Shown here: positions 7,278 through 15,948 of the stretch, piece after piece | How positions within the stretch are numbered: position 1 is the first letter of the stretch | Layout of the letters: each line of letters opens with the position of its first letter | Assembly (NCBI GenBank): GCA_964561095.1 | Contig: CAZLNV010000001.1 | Span: 1-51,702 of the forward strand | Source of the DNA: CAZLNV01 sp964561095 | Lineage (GTDB): Bacteria > Bacillota_I > Bacilli_A > RF39 > UBA660 | Direction: 5' to 3' | Length of the DNA: 51,702 nt | Notes under the pieces: generated by a model | The model's database searches: none | The model's input: only the letters and a program-made list of their open reading frames with translations | What the model was told of the DNA's origin: nothing | Translations under genes and position numbers: made by a program

Positions 7278-8372
7278 TCTTTTTAATTTTCTTGTCATTA
7301 CTTCATCTAATAGTTCTGGCTTTATATTTGTAATAGACTTTATAGATTTGTGAGTATTTAGATTATTAATTATTTCGGCCATCTGGTAAGAGCAATCTAC
7401 TGCTTTAAACCAAGGTTTTCCTAATGCTTTAGTGTATCCATAAGTTAAATTAGTTGAATATATTTTATTAAATAATTTTTCATCATATTTTTCTTGTAAT
7501 TTATCTATTCCTTCAGTAAATAGCGAGAATGTTGCGAATAAATATATATTATTTGCACCTTTTTCTCTAAGCAATCTTGCAGTATCTAAAATTGAACTAC
7601 CTGAAGAAATCATATCATCTATTATTACCACATCTTTACCTTTTGCATCTGGACCAATATAAATATGTTCTAATATTGGATATTTCCCGTTTACTAAATT
7701 CCCAGTTAAATCTCTAGATTTATAGCACATTCCCATATTGCATCTAAATACTCCAGCATAGTATTTTGCTCTTTTAGTAGCACCTTCATCAGGAGCGATA
7801 ACTAACATATTATTTAAATTAATATCCTCATTATCTAAAAAATCTTTCATAATATAGTTAGTTGCAAATATATTTTGAAATTCTGTGTTTGTGCCGGCTA
7901 AAGCATGCTTAACACCCGGACTATGAACATCATATGTAATTATCTTTTTCACTCTGTCATTTGATAAATCTTTTAAGGCATCAGCACAATCATTTGATTC
8001 ATAATTAACCGCACTATGTTGTCTACTTGCATAAAGAAATGGGGTAAACACCGAATAATTATTTGTGTGTCCCGAAACTGCTGATACAACTCTTCTAATA
8101 TCTGCGTAATGATCATCTGGACTTTTATAATTTGTGTGTCCATACATCTTATAAGTACATTCCGGATTTTCGGGATCTGACAAAATATACAAATCTTTGT
8201 CTCTGACTGATGATTTTATTACTGTTTTAGCACACCCATCATTAAATCTTGGCTCTTCAATTTTTGTTATATAATTAGTATTATTTTTTCTAATAATATT
8301 TAAATTTTTTTGTACTTTTTCCCCTAGCTCTTTGCAATTGTTTAATACAATTAGACTTAAATTATCTTCCAT
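7275..8372 (-). CDS. prs: Ribose-phosphate pyrophosphokinase (PRPP synthetase), long divergent form
   Basis: This 365-aa protein makes PRPP from ribose-5-phosphate and ATP, feeding nucleotide, His and Trp synthesis. The PRPP loop DVVIIDDMISSGSSI lies near 245-260. The region FTPFLYASRQHSAV corresponds to the family's PYxxYxRQD segment, and ITYDVHSPGV to its D-H catalytic patch. Bacterial PRPP synthetases are usually about 310-325 aa; this one is longer, with an N-terminal stretch of about 40 residues and a C-terminal tail. ATG at 8372 follows GCGAGG by 4 nt. Confidence 0.85.
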   Translation of the reverse strand: MEDNLSLIVLNNCKELGEKVQKNLNIIRKNNTNYITKIEEPRFNDGCAKTVIKSSVRDKDLYILSDPENPECTYKMYGHTNYKSPDDHYADIRRVVSAVSGHTNNYSVFTPFLYASRQHSAVNYESNDCADALKDLSNDRVKKIITYDVHSPGVKHALAGTNTEFQNIFATNYIMKDFLDNEDINLNNMLVIAPDEGATKRAKYYAGVFRCNMGMCYKSRDLTGNLVNGKYPILEHIYIGPDAKGKDVVIIDDMISSGSSILDTARLLREKGANNIYLFATFSLFTEGIDKLQEKYDEKLFNKIYSTNLTYGYTKALGKPWFKAVDCSYQMAEIINNLNTHKSIKSITNIKPELLDEVMTRKLKR

Positions 8373-8487
8373 AAAACCTCGCTACCATATTATTATAAAT
8401 CTAAAAAAAATATTAATCAATCAAATAACTTGATTTTTAGCTTAAATTGTAGTATTATCATTTGGTATTTAAAAGGGGATGAAGCAA

Positions 8488-10293
8488 GTGGAAAAAATCA
8501 TAAACTTTGCGGTAGTAGCGCACGTTGATGCTGGAAAAAGCACATTAGTTGACGCATTATTAAAACAAAACAATGTATTTAGGGATAACGAAGAAGTTGT
8601 AGATTGTGTGATGGACAGCGGAGACTTAGAGCGTGAAAGAGGCATCACTATCACAGCTAAAAATTGTTCTATAAGATATAAAGATTATAAAATGAATATA
8701 GTAGATACTCCCGGTCATGCTGATTTTTCAAGTGAAATTGAAAGAATTATTAAAACAGTTGATACTGTTGTTCTTTTGGTTGACTCAGCTGAAGGACCAA
8801 TGCCCCAAACTAGATTTGTATTAAAAGAAGCATTAAAGAATAACTTAAGACCTATTTTATTTATAAATAAAATAGATAAAAAAGATGCTAGAGTTGATGA
8901 AGTTATCAATATGACCTTTGATTTGTTTTGTGAATTAGGAGCTACCGATGAACAACTAGATTTTCCAATTATTTATGGAACTGCGAGAGAAGGAATTGCT
9001 AAATATGAGATGGAAGATGAAAGCAATTCAATTGAACCTTTACTTGAAACAATTTTAAAACAGGTTGAACCTTATAAAGGTAGCGAATCTGATAATTTGC
9101 AGTTACAAATTTCTTCGCTTGATTATGACCCGTTCATTGGTAGACTTGGAATTGGAAGAGTAACAAAAGGCGCAATAAAAAATAATGAAATGGTAACCTT
9201 AGTCAAAAACAATGGTACTATTGAGAGTTTTAGGGTGACTAAAATATATGTATATGAAGGAATTAAAAGAAAAGAAACAAATATTGCATATTATGGAGAC
9301 ATAGTTGTATTATCAGGATGTCCCGATATCTCAATTGGCGACACTATTTGCACAAAAGATATAATTGATCCGCTTCCTAGAATTGAAATAGAAAAACCTA
9401 CAATGAGCATGAATGTTCTTGTCAATAATTCTCCTTTTGCTGGTAAAAGTGGTAAATATGTAACTAGCAGACATTTAAGAGATAGATTACTTGCTGAACT
9501 TGAACGTAATGTTGGACTTGAAGTTGAAGATTTACCTGATGGTGATGGCTTTAAAGTATCTGGTAGAGGTGAATTACATTTATCTATATTACTTGAAAAT
9601 ATGAGAAGAGAAGGTTATGAAATGGGTGTTTCAAAACCTGAAGTTATATTTATTGAAAAAGATGGAATTAAGACTGAACCATATGAGAGAGTAATTGTTA
9701 GTTTACCGGATGAATTTTCTGGAACAATTATAAATGATATGAATGAAAGGAAAGCCTCATTAGAGTTAATATGCCCTGATTCAGATGGTTATACTAAATT
9801 AGAATTTTTAGCTCCTACTCGTAGTTTAATTGGTTATAGAAACACATTTATAACAAATACTAAAGGTATGGGAACGATGGTAAAGAGTTTTGATTCATAC
9901 AAACCTTATGCAGGAGCTTTATCAAAACGTAAAAATGGTGTTCTTGTTTCTATGGAAAATGGTACTACATTTGCATATTCATTATGGAATCTTGGCGATA
10001 GAGGAATTATGATAGTGAAACCTGCTACAGAGGTTTATAAAGGAATGATAATTGGTATAAACAATAGAGATAATGATTTGGATGTTAATCCTTGTAAAAA
10101 TAAAGAAATGTCAAATACAAGAAGTAGTGGAGCTGATGAAGCTTTGACTTTAACGCCGCCAAAAACCTTTACTTTAGAAGAAGCATTGGAGTTTATTGAA
10201 GAAGATGAGTTAGTGGAAATAACTCCAGATGACATTAGACTTAGAAAAAAAATATTGGATTCAAAAGAAAGGTTTAGACATTATAATAAATAG
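8488..10293 (+). CDS. typA: GTPase TypA/BipA, ribosome-associated
   Basis: This ~601-aa translational GTPase binds ribosomes and assists 50S assembly and stress or cold adaptation. It has G1 AHVDAGKST (residues 11-19), G3 DTPGHADF, G4 NKID, the EF-G-like domain II, and the TypA-specific region SGRGELHLSILLENMRREGYEMGVSKPEV. Most TypA proteins have AHVDHGKTT at G1, so DAGKS is unusual. I prefer the GTG at 8488: the ribosome site AAGGGGATGA (8473-8482) would be too close to the ATG at 8479, which would add only 3 residues. It sits 5 nt before the GTG. A flippase-like gene follows 9 bp later. Confidence 0.93.
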   Translation: MEKIINFAVVAHVDAGKSTLVDALLKQNNVFRDNEEVVDCVMDSGDLERERGITITAKNCSIRYKDYKMNIVDTPGHADFSSEIERIIKTVDTVVLLVDSAEGPMPQTRFVLKEALKNNLRPILFINKIDKKDARVDEVINMTFDLFCELGATDEQLDFPIIYGTAREGIAKYEMEDESNSIEPLLETILKQVEPYKGSESDNLQLQISSLDYDPFIGRLGIGRVTKGAIKNNEMVTLVKNNGTIESFRVTKIYVYEGIKRKETNIAYYGDIVVLSGCPDISIGDTICTKDIIDPLPRIEIEKPTMSMNVLVNNSPFAGKSGKYVTSRHLRDRLLAELERNVGLEVEDLPDGDGFKVSGRGELHLSILLENMRREGYEMGVSKPEVIFIEKDGIKTEPYERVIVSLPDEFSGTIINDMNERKASLELICPDSDGYTKLEFLAPTRSLIGYRNTFITNTKGMGTMVKSFDSYKPYAGALSKRKNGVLVSMENGTTFAYSLWNLGDRGIMIVKPATEVYKGMIIGINNRDNDLDVNPCKNKEMSNTRSSGADEALTLTPPKTFTLEEALEFIEEDELVEITPDDIRLRKKILDSKERFRHYNK

Positions 10294-10302
10294 TGGGTAT
10301 TT

Positions 10303-11307
10303 ATGAAAAGAAAAGTATTGAATGAGGTAATTGTAATAGTTGCGACTGGAGTAATATTATATTTCTTGTTAAGAGATAATTTTCATGCATCTCTTTTAGT
10401 TATAAAAAATATTAATATTTTATTATTTGCTTTAGCAATATTACTTTATATAGCAGTGTTTTCACTAGAAGCTCTTGTTTCTATGAAACTTGTAAAAGAG
10501 TATAAAAAAGATTATTCTTTTAAAGAAGCATTTAAGTTATCTTTGATTACAAGATTTTTTAATGGAATAACTCCTTTTTCAACGGGCGGAAGACCACTGC
10601 AAGTTTATGAACTTAAAAAAAATGGTGTTAGAATACTTGATGGAACTAATGTAATTGTTCAAAATTTTATGATATTTCAAATATCTTTAATATTATTTTC
10701 TACATTAACATTTATAATAAATGCTATATTTGGTTTTTTTTCTCTAGATGGTTTTTTATATAAAATGACAATATTAGGATTTGTTATAAATGTTATTATT
10801 TTAGTTGTAGCTTTAATCTTTAGTATTAGTAAAAATATAAATAAAAAGATAATTAATGGTATTATTAATGCCGGAGTTAAAATTAGATTAATAAAGGACA
10901 AAGAAAAATATTACAAAAAATATGATGCTTTATGTAATGACTATTATAATGCTTTTAATGATTTTAAACATAAAGATAAATTAATATTATCTACGATTGG
11001 AATTCAATTAATATCACTTGTTGTATTTTATTCAATAGTGATATGTGTGTTTGCTTCTTTAAAAGCACCTATTCATAATATAATTCCTATGATAATAGGT
11101 TCAAACTTTGTGTTTTTAGCAGGATCTTATGTACCTATTCCCGGAGGAACTGGAGGAATCGAATATGCCTTTTTAGGATATTTTGGTTCATTTGTAAGCG
11201 GAGGATTATTATCTTCAATATTAATTATATGGAGATTTGCAACTTATTATTTTCCAACGCTTGCTGGAGGAATTGCCTTCAACATTAGAAGAAAAAAAGA
11301 AAAATAA
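10303..11307 (+). CDS. Lysylphosphatidylglycerol synthase TM-region / flippase-like membrane protein
   Basis: This 334-aa polytopic protein has about 7-8 hydrophobic segments and the motifs of the LPG_synthase_TM (UPF0104) family: ITRFFNGITPFSTGGRPLQVYELKKNG near the first third, and SYVPIPGGTGGIEYAFLGYF near the end. The family includes the N-terminal flippase part of MprF and stand-alone glycolipid or lipid translocation proteins. No lysyl-transfer (DUF2156) domain is attached, so it is probably a flippase-like protein, not a full MprF. It follows typA by 9 bp and is probably co-transcribed with it. Confidence 0.82.
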   Translation: MKRKVLNEVIVIVATGVILYFLLRDNFHASLLVIKNINILLFALAILLYIAVFSLEALVSMKLVKEYKKDYSFKEAFKLSLITRFFNGITPFSTGGRPLQVYELKKNGVRILDGTNVIVQNFMIFQISLILFSTLTFIINAIFGFFSLDGFLYKMTILGFVINVIILVVALIFSISKNINKKIINGIINAGVKIRLIKDKEKYYKKYDALCNDYYNAFNDFKHKDKLILSTIGIQLISLVVFYSIVICVFASLKAPIHNIIPMIIGSNFVFLAGSYVPIPGGTGGIEYAFLGYFGSFVSGGLLSSILIIWRFATYYFPTLAGGIAFNIRRKKEK

Positions 11308-11308
11308 A

Positions 11309-11317
11309 TGATATAAT
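11309..11317 (+). promoter_or_regulatory. Extended -10 promoter of metG
   Basis: TG-A-TATAAT lies just after the flippase gene stop. It would give a leader of about 12 nt carrying the GAGGTGA ribosome site. No T-box structure is possible in so short a leader. Confidence 0.6.
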
Positions 11318-11335
11318 AAAAAAGAGGTGAATAAA

Positions 11336-12907
11336 ATGAATAAGAAGTTTTATATAACTACACCAATATACTATCCAAGCGGAAAGTTTCATATTGGCAC
11401 AGCTTATACCACTATTTTAGCTGATGCATTGGCCAGATATTATCGTCTTCAATCATACGATGTTAGATTTTTAACTGGATTAGATGAACATGGTCAAAAA
11501 ATACAAATAAAAGCGGAAGCAGCTGGTATTAGTCCTCAACAATACGTTGATAAGATTTCACGCGATGCAAAAAAATTGTGGAAAGATTTGAATATAACAA
11601 ACGATAATTTTATTAGAACTACCGATAAAAGGCATATTGATTCCGTTCTAAGGGCATATAACATTTTATTTGAAAATGGAGACATTTATAAAGGAAAATA
11701 TGCAGGAAAATATTGCATCCCGTGTGAAACTTTTTTTACTGAGAGTCAAATTATTGATGGTAAGTGCCCTAATTGTGGTAGAGAACTAAATGAAGTGGAA
11801 GAAGAAGCGTACTTTTTCAATATGAAAAAGTATGAAAATAGATTAAAAGATTTTTATAAAAATAATCCAAATTTTTTACAACCGGAGTCAAAGAAAAATG
11901 AAATTATGGGCAGTTTTTTAAATGAGGGATTAGAAGATTTATGCATTTCAAGGACAACATTTGAATGGGGAATAAAAGTACCTAATGATCCAAAACACGT
12001 AATGTATGTGTGGTTAGATGCTTTACTTAATTATGTTACAGCATTAGGATATTTATCTGATGACGAAACTTTATTGAAAACTTATTGGCCAGCAGATATT
12101 CAAATTATAGGAAAAGATATTTTAAGATTTCACGCTATTTATTGGCCTATATTTTTAATGGCATTAGGTTTAGAACTTCCTAAAAAAATATTTGTTCACG
12201 ATTTTATAATGATGAAAGACGGGAAAATGAGCAAATCAAAAGGGAATGTGATATACCCTGATATACTTTCTGATGTTTATGGAGTAGATGCTGTTAGATA
12301 TTGTATTTTGAGGGCTCTTCCATATGGACAAGACGGAGAGTTTACACCAGAATATTTTGTTGAAAAATATAATGGCGATTTATGCAATGATTTAGGCAAT
12401 CTTTTAAATAGAACAATTGCTATGATAAATAAATACCATAATGGATATATTGAAATTAGTGAATGCGAAACTTTAATTGATAAAGAACTAAAATCAAATG
12501 TAAAAGAAGAAATTTCTAATTATGAAAAGGCGATGGAAAATATAAATATACAAAGCGCTTTGTCTAGCATAATGAGTATAGTTTCTAAAAGCAATAAGTA
12601 TATTGATGATACAACACCTTGGAGTTTATATAGCAATGAGAAAACAGAAGAATTAAAAACTGTTATGTATAATTTATATAATAATTTAAGAATAGTTGGC
12701 ATACTATTTAGTCCGTTTATACCAGAAACTTCCGATGAAATATTTAGACAATTGAATTTATCAAAAGATCAAATAAAGTATGAAACTTTATATAGTAAAA
12801 TAAATATAGAAGGAAATAAGGTAATTGAAAAAGGAATCCCTTTATTTAATAGACTTGATGCTACTATAGAAATACCAAAGTTACAAGAACTAATGAAAAC
12901 CAAATAA
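11336..12907 (+). CDS. metG: Methionyl-tRNA synthetase
   Basis: This 523-aa class I synthetase charges tRNA-Met. The HIGH-type motif is FHIGTAYTT (His19), the KMSKS loop is at about 297-301, and a four-cysteine zinc knuckle is formed by CIPC (127/130) and CPNC (144/147). It lacks the C-terminal Arc1p/Trbp111-like tRNA-binding domain of longer bacterial MetRS, so it is the short form. ATG at 11336 is chosen because GAGGTGA lies 5 nt upstream; an in-frame GTG inside that site is not used. It has its own extended -10 promoter. Confidence 0.96.
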   Translation: MNKKFYITTPIYYPSGKFHIGTAYTTILADALARYYRLQSYDVRFLTGLDEHGQKIQIKAEAAGISPQQYVDKISRDAKKLWKDLNITNDNFIRTTDKRHIDSVLRAYNILFENGDIYKGKYAGKYCIPCETFFTESQIIDGKCPNCGRELNEVEEEAYFFNMKKYENRLKDFYKNNPNFLQPESKKNEIMGSFLNEGLEDLCISRTTFEWGIKVPNDPKHVMYVWLDALLNYVTALGYLSDDETLLKTYWPADIQIIGKDILRFHAIYWPIFLMALGLELPKKIFVHDFIMMKDGKMSKSKGNVIYPDILSDVYGVDAVRYCILRALPYGQDGEFTPEYFVEKYNGDLCNDLGNLLNRTIAMINKYHNGYIEISECETLIDKELKSNVKEEISNYEKAMENINIQSALSSIMSIVSKSNKYIDDTTPWSLYSNEKTEELKTVMYNLYNNLRIVGILFSPFIPETSDEIFRQLNLSKDQIKYETLYSKINIEGNKVIEKGIPLFNRLDATIEIPKLQELMKTK

Positions 12908-12922
12908 TTTTATTTGGTTTTT
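12896..12922. terminator. Bidirectional terminator between metG and ygjV-like gene
   Basis: AAAACCAAAT (12896-12905) pairs with ATTTGGTTTT (12912-12921) around a 6-nt loop, overlapping the ends of both convergent genes. Confidence 0.8.
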
Positions 12923-13437
12923 CTATATCTAAAAATTGATACTATACCAGAAGATAATTCAAATATATTTCCTAAAAGAGATGCATACGCGCCAACTGAA
13001 AAATTATAAATCATCCAAAGAAGTGCTGAAACGGTAAATACATATCTAATTACTTTCATGTTATTCTTCCAAGTTGAAAATGTATATAATAAAGTAATTG
13101 CGATAGGAATTAGATTAATAAATATTGCCAAAGCACCAATAACGTTTTTATCAAATCTTGATAAACCAACCGCTAATATTAGAATTGTAAATATTATCAA
13201 TGAATAAACCGGAATATTTTTATCATTTTTATTATATCTATAAAATGTTGTAAGTCTTGCTACAGAAACAAAATTCATTAAAGCTGCAACATAAACACCC
13301 AAAAGCATATATTGTACAGCGTAAAATATATTGGCTATTATTTGAAATTTTAATAATTTTTCTTTATTACTTTGTTGAACACTTAATATATAAAAAATAA
13401 AAGCAATAATTCCAACAACAAAAGCTACGATTTTCAT
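12910..13437 (-). CDS. YgjV-family inner membrane protein
   Basis: This 175-aa protein has about six membrane segments and fits the YgjV/Imp-YgjV family: an early GIIAFIFYILSVQQSNKEKLLKFQ-type region, and repeated short helices with LLGVYVAALMN. The physiological role of this family is unknown. ATG at 13437 is preceded by AGGTGA. It stands alone, between a bidirectional terminator and the hsp20 gene. Confidence 0.75.
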   Translation of the reverse strand: MKIVAFVVGIIAFIFYILSVQQSNKEKLLKFQIIANIFYAVQYMLLGVYVAALMNFVSVARLTTFYRYNKNDKNIPVYSLIIFTILILAVGLSRFDKNVIGALAIFINLIPIAITLLYTFSTWKNNMKVIRYVFTVSALLWMIYNFSVGAYASLLGNIFELSSGIVSIFRYRKTK

Positions 13438-13500
13438 ATATTCACCTATAATGATTATATAACATTTTTTAAAATAATAAATAATAAAAAATTATAATGT

Positions 13501-13527
13501 AAAGAAAAAAGTTGCTTAACGCAACTT
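13501..13527 (-). terminator. Terminator of hsp20
   Basis: On the minus strand AAGTTGC - loop - GCAACTT is followed by TTTTTTCTTT. The stem starts inside the hsp20 stop codon. Confidence 0.85.
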
Positions 13528-13918
13528 ATTCTATTTCTATTTTTCTTTTAGTATTTTTTTCTTCAAGAACTGGTACAGTAACTTTTAAAACGCCGTTGTT
13601 AAATTCAGCTTTTACATTGCTTTCATCAACATTTCCAACATAAAATTGTCTTCTTACTTTACCATAAGTTCTTTCTTTTCGAATGTATTTCTTTTCTTTT
13701 TCTTCGGTTTTACTATCTTTTTGTGCTTCAATAGTTAAATAACCATTTTCACATTCAATAGAAATATCTTTTTTATCAAAGCCAGGAACGTCCATTTCAA
13801 CATGATATTTACCATTATCTTCATAAATGTCACATTTCATCATTCCAAAGTTATTATCTTCTTTGATAAAATCATCGAAAAAATTGTCTAAATAGAATTT
13901 ACTTGGTAATAAACTCAT
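13526..13918 (-). CDS. Small heat-shock protein Hsp20 (alpha-crystallin family)
   Basis: This 130-aa ATP-independent holdase has an alpha-crystallin domain at about 30-125, with MKCDIYEDNGKYHVEMDVPGF, the YIRKERTYGKVRRQF segment and the AEFNNGVLKVTVP strand. The C-terminal RKIEIE supplies an I-x-I-type tail for oligomer contacts. I start at the ATG at 13918, preceded by GAAGGAGGG; an in-frame upstream ATG at 13969 would overlap the CIRCE operator. Expression should be under HrcA, and a terminator closes the transcript. Only one hsp20 is in the window. Confidence 0.93.
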   Translation of the reverse strand: MSLLPSKFYLDNFFDDFIKEDNNFGMMKCDIYEDNGKYHVEMDVPGFDKKDISIECENGYLTIEAQKDSKTEEKEKKYIRKERTYGKVRRQFYVGNVDESNVKAEFNNGVLKVTVPVLEEKNTKRKIEIE

Positions 13919-13955
13919 TTCACATCCCTCCTTCATTATTAATATATCGCAATTT

Positions 13956-13982
13956 TTAGCACTTGTCAATAGAGAGTGCTAA
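13956..13982 (-). promoter_or_regulatory. CIRCE operator (HrcA-binding) controlling hsp20
   Basis: TTAGCACTT-N9-GAGTGCTAA matches the CIRCE consensus TTAGCACTC-N9-GAGTGCTAA with a single change (T for C at the end of one arm). It lies about 40 bp upstream of the hsp20 start. CIRCE is bound by HrcA, which is released on heat shock. Placing hsp20 in the HrcA regulon is less common than groE/dnaK but is known. Confidence 0.93.
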
Positions 13983-13987
13983 AATAA

Positions 13988-14224
13988 TTAAAATTTTAAA
14001 AATTCAGTTATATCTACTTCTAAAATGTCAGCGATTAAAGCTAGCGTCTCAATTGAAATTGAAGCTTCCACATTCTTTGCTTCTAAATTTTTAAGATACC
14101 CATAAGATAAGTTACATTTTTGTGCTAACTCAAGACCGGTAAGACCTTTTTCTTTTCTTATCCTTTTTATATTTTGCCCAATTACTGAATAAATATTAGT
14201 TTTCTTTTTTTTATTATTTTCCAT
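13988..14224 (-). CDS. XRE-family helix-turn-helix regulator
   Basis: This 78-aa protein is one HTH_3 domain: IGQNIKRIRKEKGLTGLELAQKCNLSYGYLKNLE, followed by the two supporting helices (ISIETLALIADILEVDITEF). It should bind DNA as a dimer. ATG at 14224 is preceded by TAGG 6 nt upstream. It is divergent from the HAAS-domain membrane protein gene, with a 180-bp shared region, so that gene is its most likely target. It reads toward hsp20, but the CIRCE lies between them and marks hsp20 as a separate unit. Confidence 0.88.
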   Translation of the reverse strand: MENNKKKKTNIYSVIGQNIKRIRKEKGLTGLELAQKCNLSYGYLKNLEAKNVEASISIETLALIADILEVDITEFLKF

Positions 14225-14345
14225 ATATACCTACTATTTTTATTTTCTCACAAAACACGTTTAATAAAAGTCATACAATGTATGACTAAATATAGTTAAA
14301 AATTATAATATAAAATAGTGAAATTTATTTAAAATAAACAATAAA

Positions 14346-14374
14346 TTGACATTATTAAACTTTAAGTGTATCAT
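14346..14374 (+). promoter_or_regulatory. Sigma-A promoter of the HAAS-domain gene
   Basis: TTGACA (14346-14351), a 17-bp spacer and TATCAT (14369-14374) lie about 20 bp before the GGAGGTGA ribosome site of the gene at 14406. Confidence 0.75.
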
Positions 14375-14405
14375 TTAAGTGACAAATGCTTGGAGGTGAT
14401 TTTTG

Positions 14406-15500
14406 ATGTCTAAAAAGGATAAGTATTTAAATGATCTTAATAATACTTTGGATAATTATAAATACAAAAAAGACATTGTAGATAAATATGACTCCTTAAT
14501 AGAAAAAAAATTATCTGAAGGGCAAAAGATTACTGAAATAATTAAAGAGTTAGGTAGTGCAAAAGACATTCGCAATAAAGAAGTCACTACTTACAGGGTT
14601 ACAGAAAAAATTAAAAATATAAAAAATAAAATAAAAGATAAAAGTAAAAAAGTACTAACTTCTACTAAGAAATTTTTAAGAAACAGAAGTAAAAAAATAG
14701 AATTTAAAAATAAATTAAATAAGTTTAAAAATAAATTTAAATTTAAAAAGAATAAGAAAAAACCAGTTAAAAAGAATAGAGATAATATTCTTAATAAAAC
14801 TAAAAAAGTGGTATTAGCAAAAAAGGTAAAGTCTAAATATAGCTTATTAATTTTTATTGTTCAAGTATTACTATTTATACTTTTATTTTATGTTTTAGTA
14901 ATTTTTATGGCTTCTTTATTTGCTATTCTAGATGGTATAAAATTTTACGGTTTATCTATATTTTTATTCGGGTTATCTTTATTTATATATTTAATATTAA
15001 GTTATTTGGATAGGAAAAAATATTGTATAGATGTTAATTCTAGATTTTATTTTATATCATTTGTATTAACTTTATTAATATTAGCTTTAGGAGTTGGATA
15101 TACAACTTATAATTATTTTGATGTAGATTATGTATCCGATTTGAGTGAAAAATATTCTTTTGTGACCCAAATATTAGAATATAGGGTTTCTAATGAAAAA
15201 GATTTGCATATTTATTTTAATAGTTGGTATAAAAATTATTATTTAATACAAATAGATGATAGATTAGATGATAAAGTAAAAGTAGAAATAAAGTATTATG
15301 AGGCATTTTATGATTTACATCATAAAATTGAAAATGGAAATATGTATATATCTCTTTCTTGTGATTCAAAAGATATAGTAAGTCTATATCTAAATAATTT
15401 AAAAGAAAATAAAATTTATAATGAAAAAGAGCTTAGCAGATATTTAATAAGAATTTATGTTAGTGAAAAGAATGCAAAAAAACTAATTATTCATAATTAG
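14406..15500 (+). CDS. HAAS (DUF1700-like) domain membrane protein with Lys-rich linker
   Basis: This 364-aa protein has an N-terminal helical HAAS/DUF1700-like domain (about 3-55: YLNDLNNTLDNY ... LSEGQKITEIIKELGSAKDI). An extremely lysine/asparagine-rich linker follows at about 58-145, then about three membrane segments (roughly 148-245), then an extracytoplasmic domain of about 110 residues. HAAS domains usually sit in membrane proteins paired with PadR regulators; here the divergent neighbour is an XRE regulator. The basic linker would face the cytoplasm and could bind nucleic acid or membrane. ATG at 14406 follows GGAGGTGA by 5 nt. Function is unknown. Confidence 0.72.
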   Translation: MSKKDKYLNDLNNTLDNYKYKKDIVDKYDSLIEKKLSEGQKITEIIKELGSAKDIRNKEVTTYRVTEKIKNIKNKIKDKSKKVLTSTKKFLRNRSKKIEFKNKLNKFKNKFKFKKNKKKPVKKNRDNILNKTKKVVLAKKVKSKYSLLIFIVQVLLFILLFYVLVIFMASLFAILDGIKFYGLSIFLFGLSLFIYLILSYLDRKKYCIDVNSRFYFISFVLTLLILALGVGYTTYNYFDVDYVSDLSEKYSFVTQILEYRVSNEKDLHIYFNSWYKNYYLIQIDDRLDDKVKVEIKYYEAFYDLHHKIENGNMYISLSCDSKDIVSLYLNNLKENKIYNEKELSRYLIRIYVSEKNAKKLIIHN

Positions 15501-15504
15501 TTTT
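15479..15504. terminator. Bidirectional terminator overlapping the gene ends
   Basis: AAAACTAATTA (15479-15489) pairs with TAATTAGTTTT (15494-15504) around TTCA. It covers the last codons of the HAAS gene and the stop of the convergent gene. Confidence 0.8.
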
Positions 15505-15868
15505 TTAATTTGTTAATTTCTTCATTTATTTTAGAAAAAGATTTATTAAATAAATTTATGCATTCTTTGTATGAACTAGGGTTTGTAGACTTTAACACTT
15601 CCATTAAAGTTTTGATATCATAAACAAGCGGGTTATAAATGGATTTTACTTCTTTAGAATTTATATTAATAATAGGTGGATTTGTTCTACTTTGAATAAT
15701 ATTTTGACTAGTAGCATTTGTTACCAATTCTTGCGCTATTAACATAAGCCAATTCCCAAGAGCCATTTGTTCTTGGGATGTTAAATCTCCAACCAATGCA
15801 ATTCCTATTATTGAGCATATAGTTGTAGAAACAATAGGATTGGTTTGAAATAAATCTTTTTCCTTCAT
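15497..15868 (-). CDS. Small conserved-type protein of unknown function (123 aa)
   Basis: The N-terminal third (PIVSTTICSIIGIALVGDL, then TSQEQMALGNWLMLIAQELVTNA) is a mildly hydrophobic stretch followed by a GDLTxxEQxALGNWxMLIxQ pattern that I associate with small Firmicutes proteins of unknown role. The rest is a charged helix-forming region. No ribosome site precedes the ATG at 15868. A TAAAAT hexamer ends 6 nt before it, so the mRNA could be leaderless, or the start may be misplaced. It overlaps the convergent HAAS gene by 4 nt and is divergent from rubrerythrin. Confidence 0.6.
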   Translation of the reverse strand: MKEKDLFQTNPIVSTTICSIIGIALVGDLTSQEQMALGNWLMLIAQELVTNATSQNIIQSRTNPPIININSKEVKSIYNPLVYDIKTLMEVLKSTNPSSYKECINLFNKSFSKINEEINKLKN

Positions 15869-15923
15869 AATAAAATTTTATGTAAATCATTACTTTTTTA
15901 TAAAGAAATAATTAAATATGTTG

Positions 15924-15944
15924 TATAATAGTATTTAAGGAGGA
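15924..15944 (+). promoter_or_regulatory. -10 box and ribosome site of rubrerythrin gene
   Basis: TATAAT at 15924-15929 and AAGGAGG at 15938-15944 stand ahead of the ATG at 15949. I see no PerR-box palindrome here. Confidence 0.6.
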
Positions 15945-15948
15945 CAAT

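Noticed and set aside
15708..15890. 60-codon frame on the minus strand overlapping the 15497-15868 gene
   Set aside because: It is a shadow frame with unnatural composition and no ribosome site; the other frame has a plausible protein.
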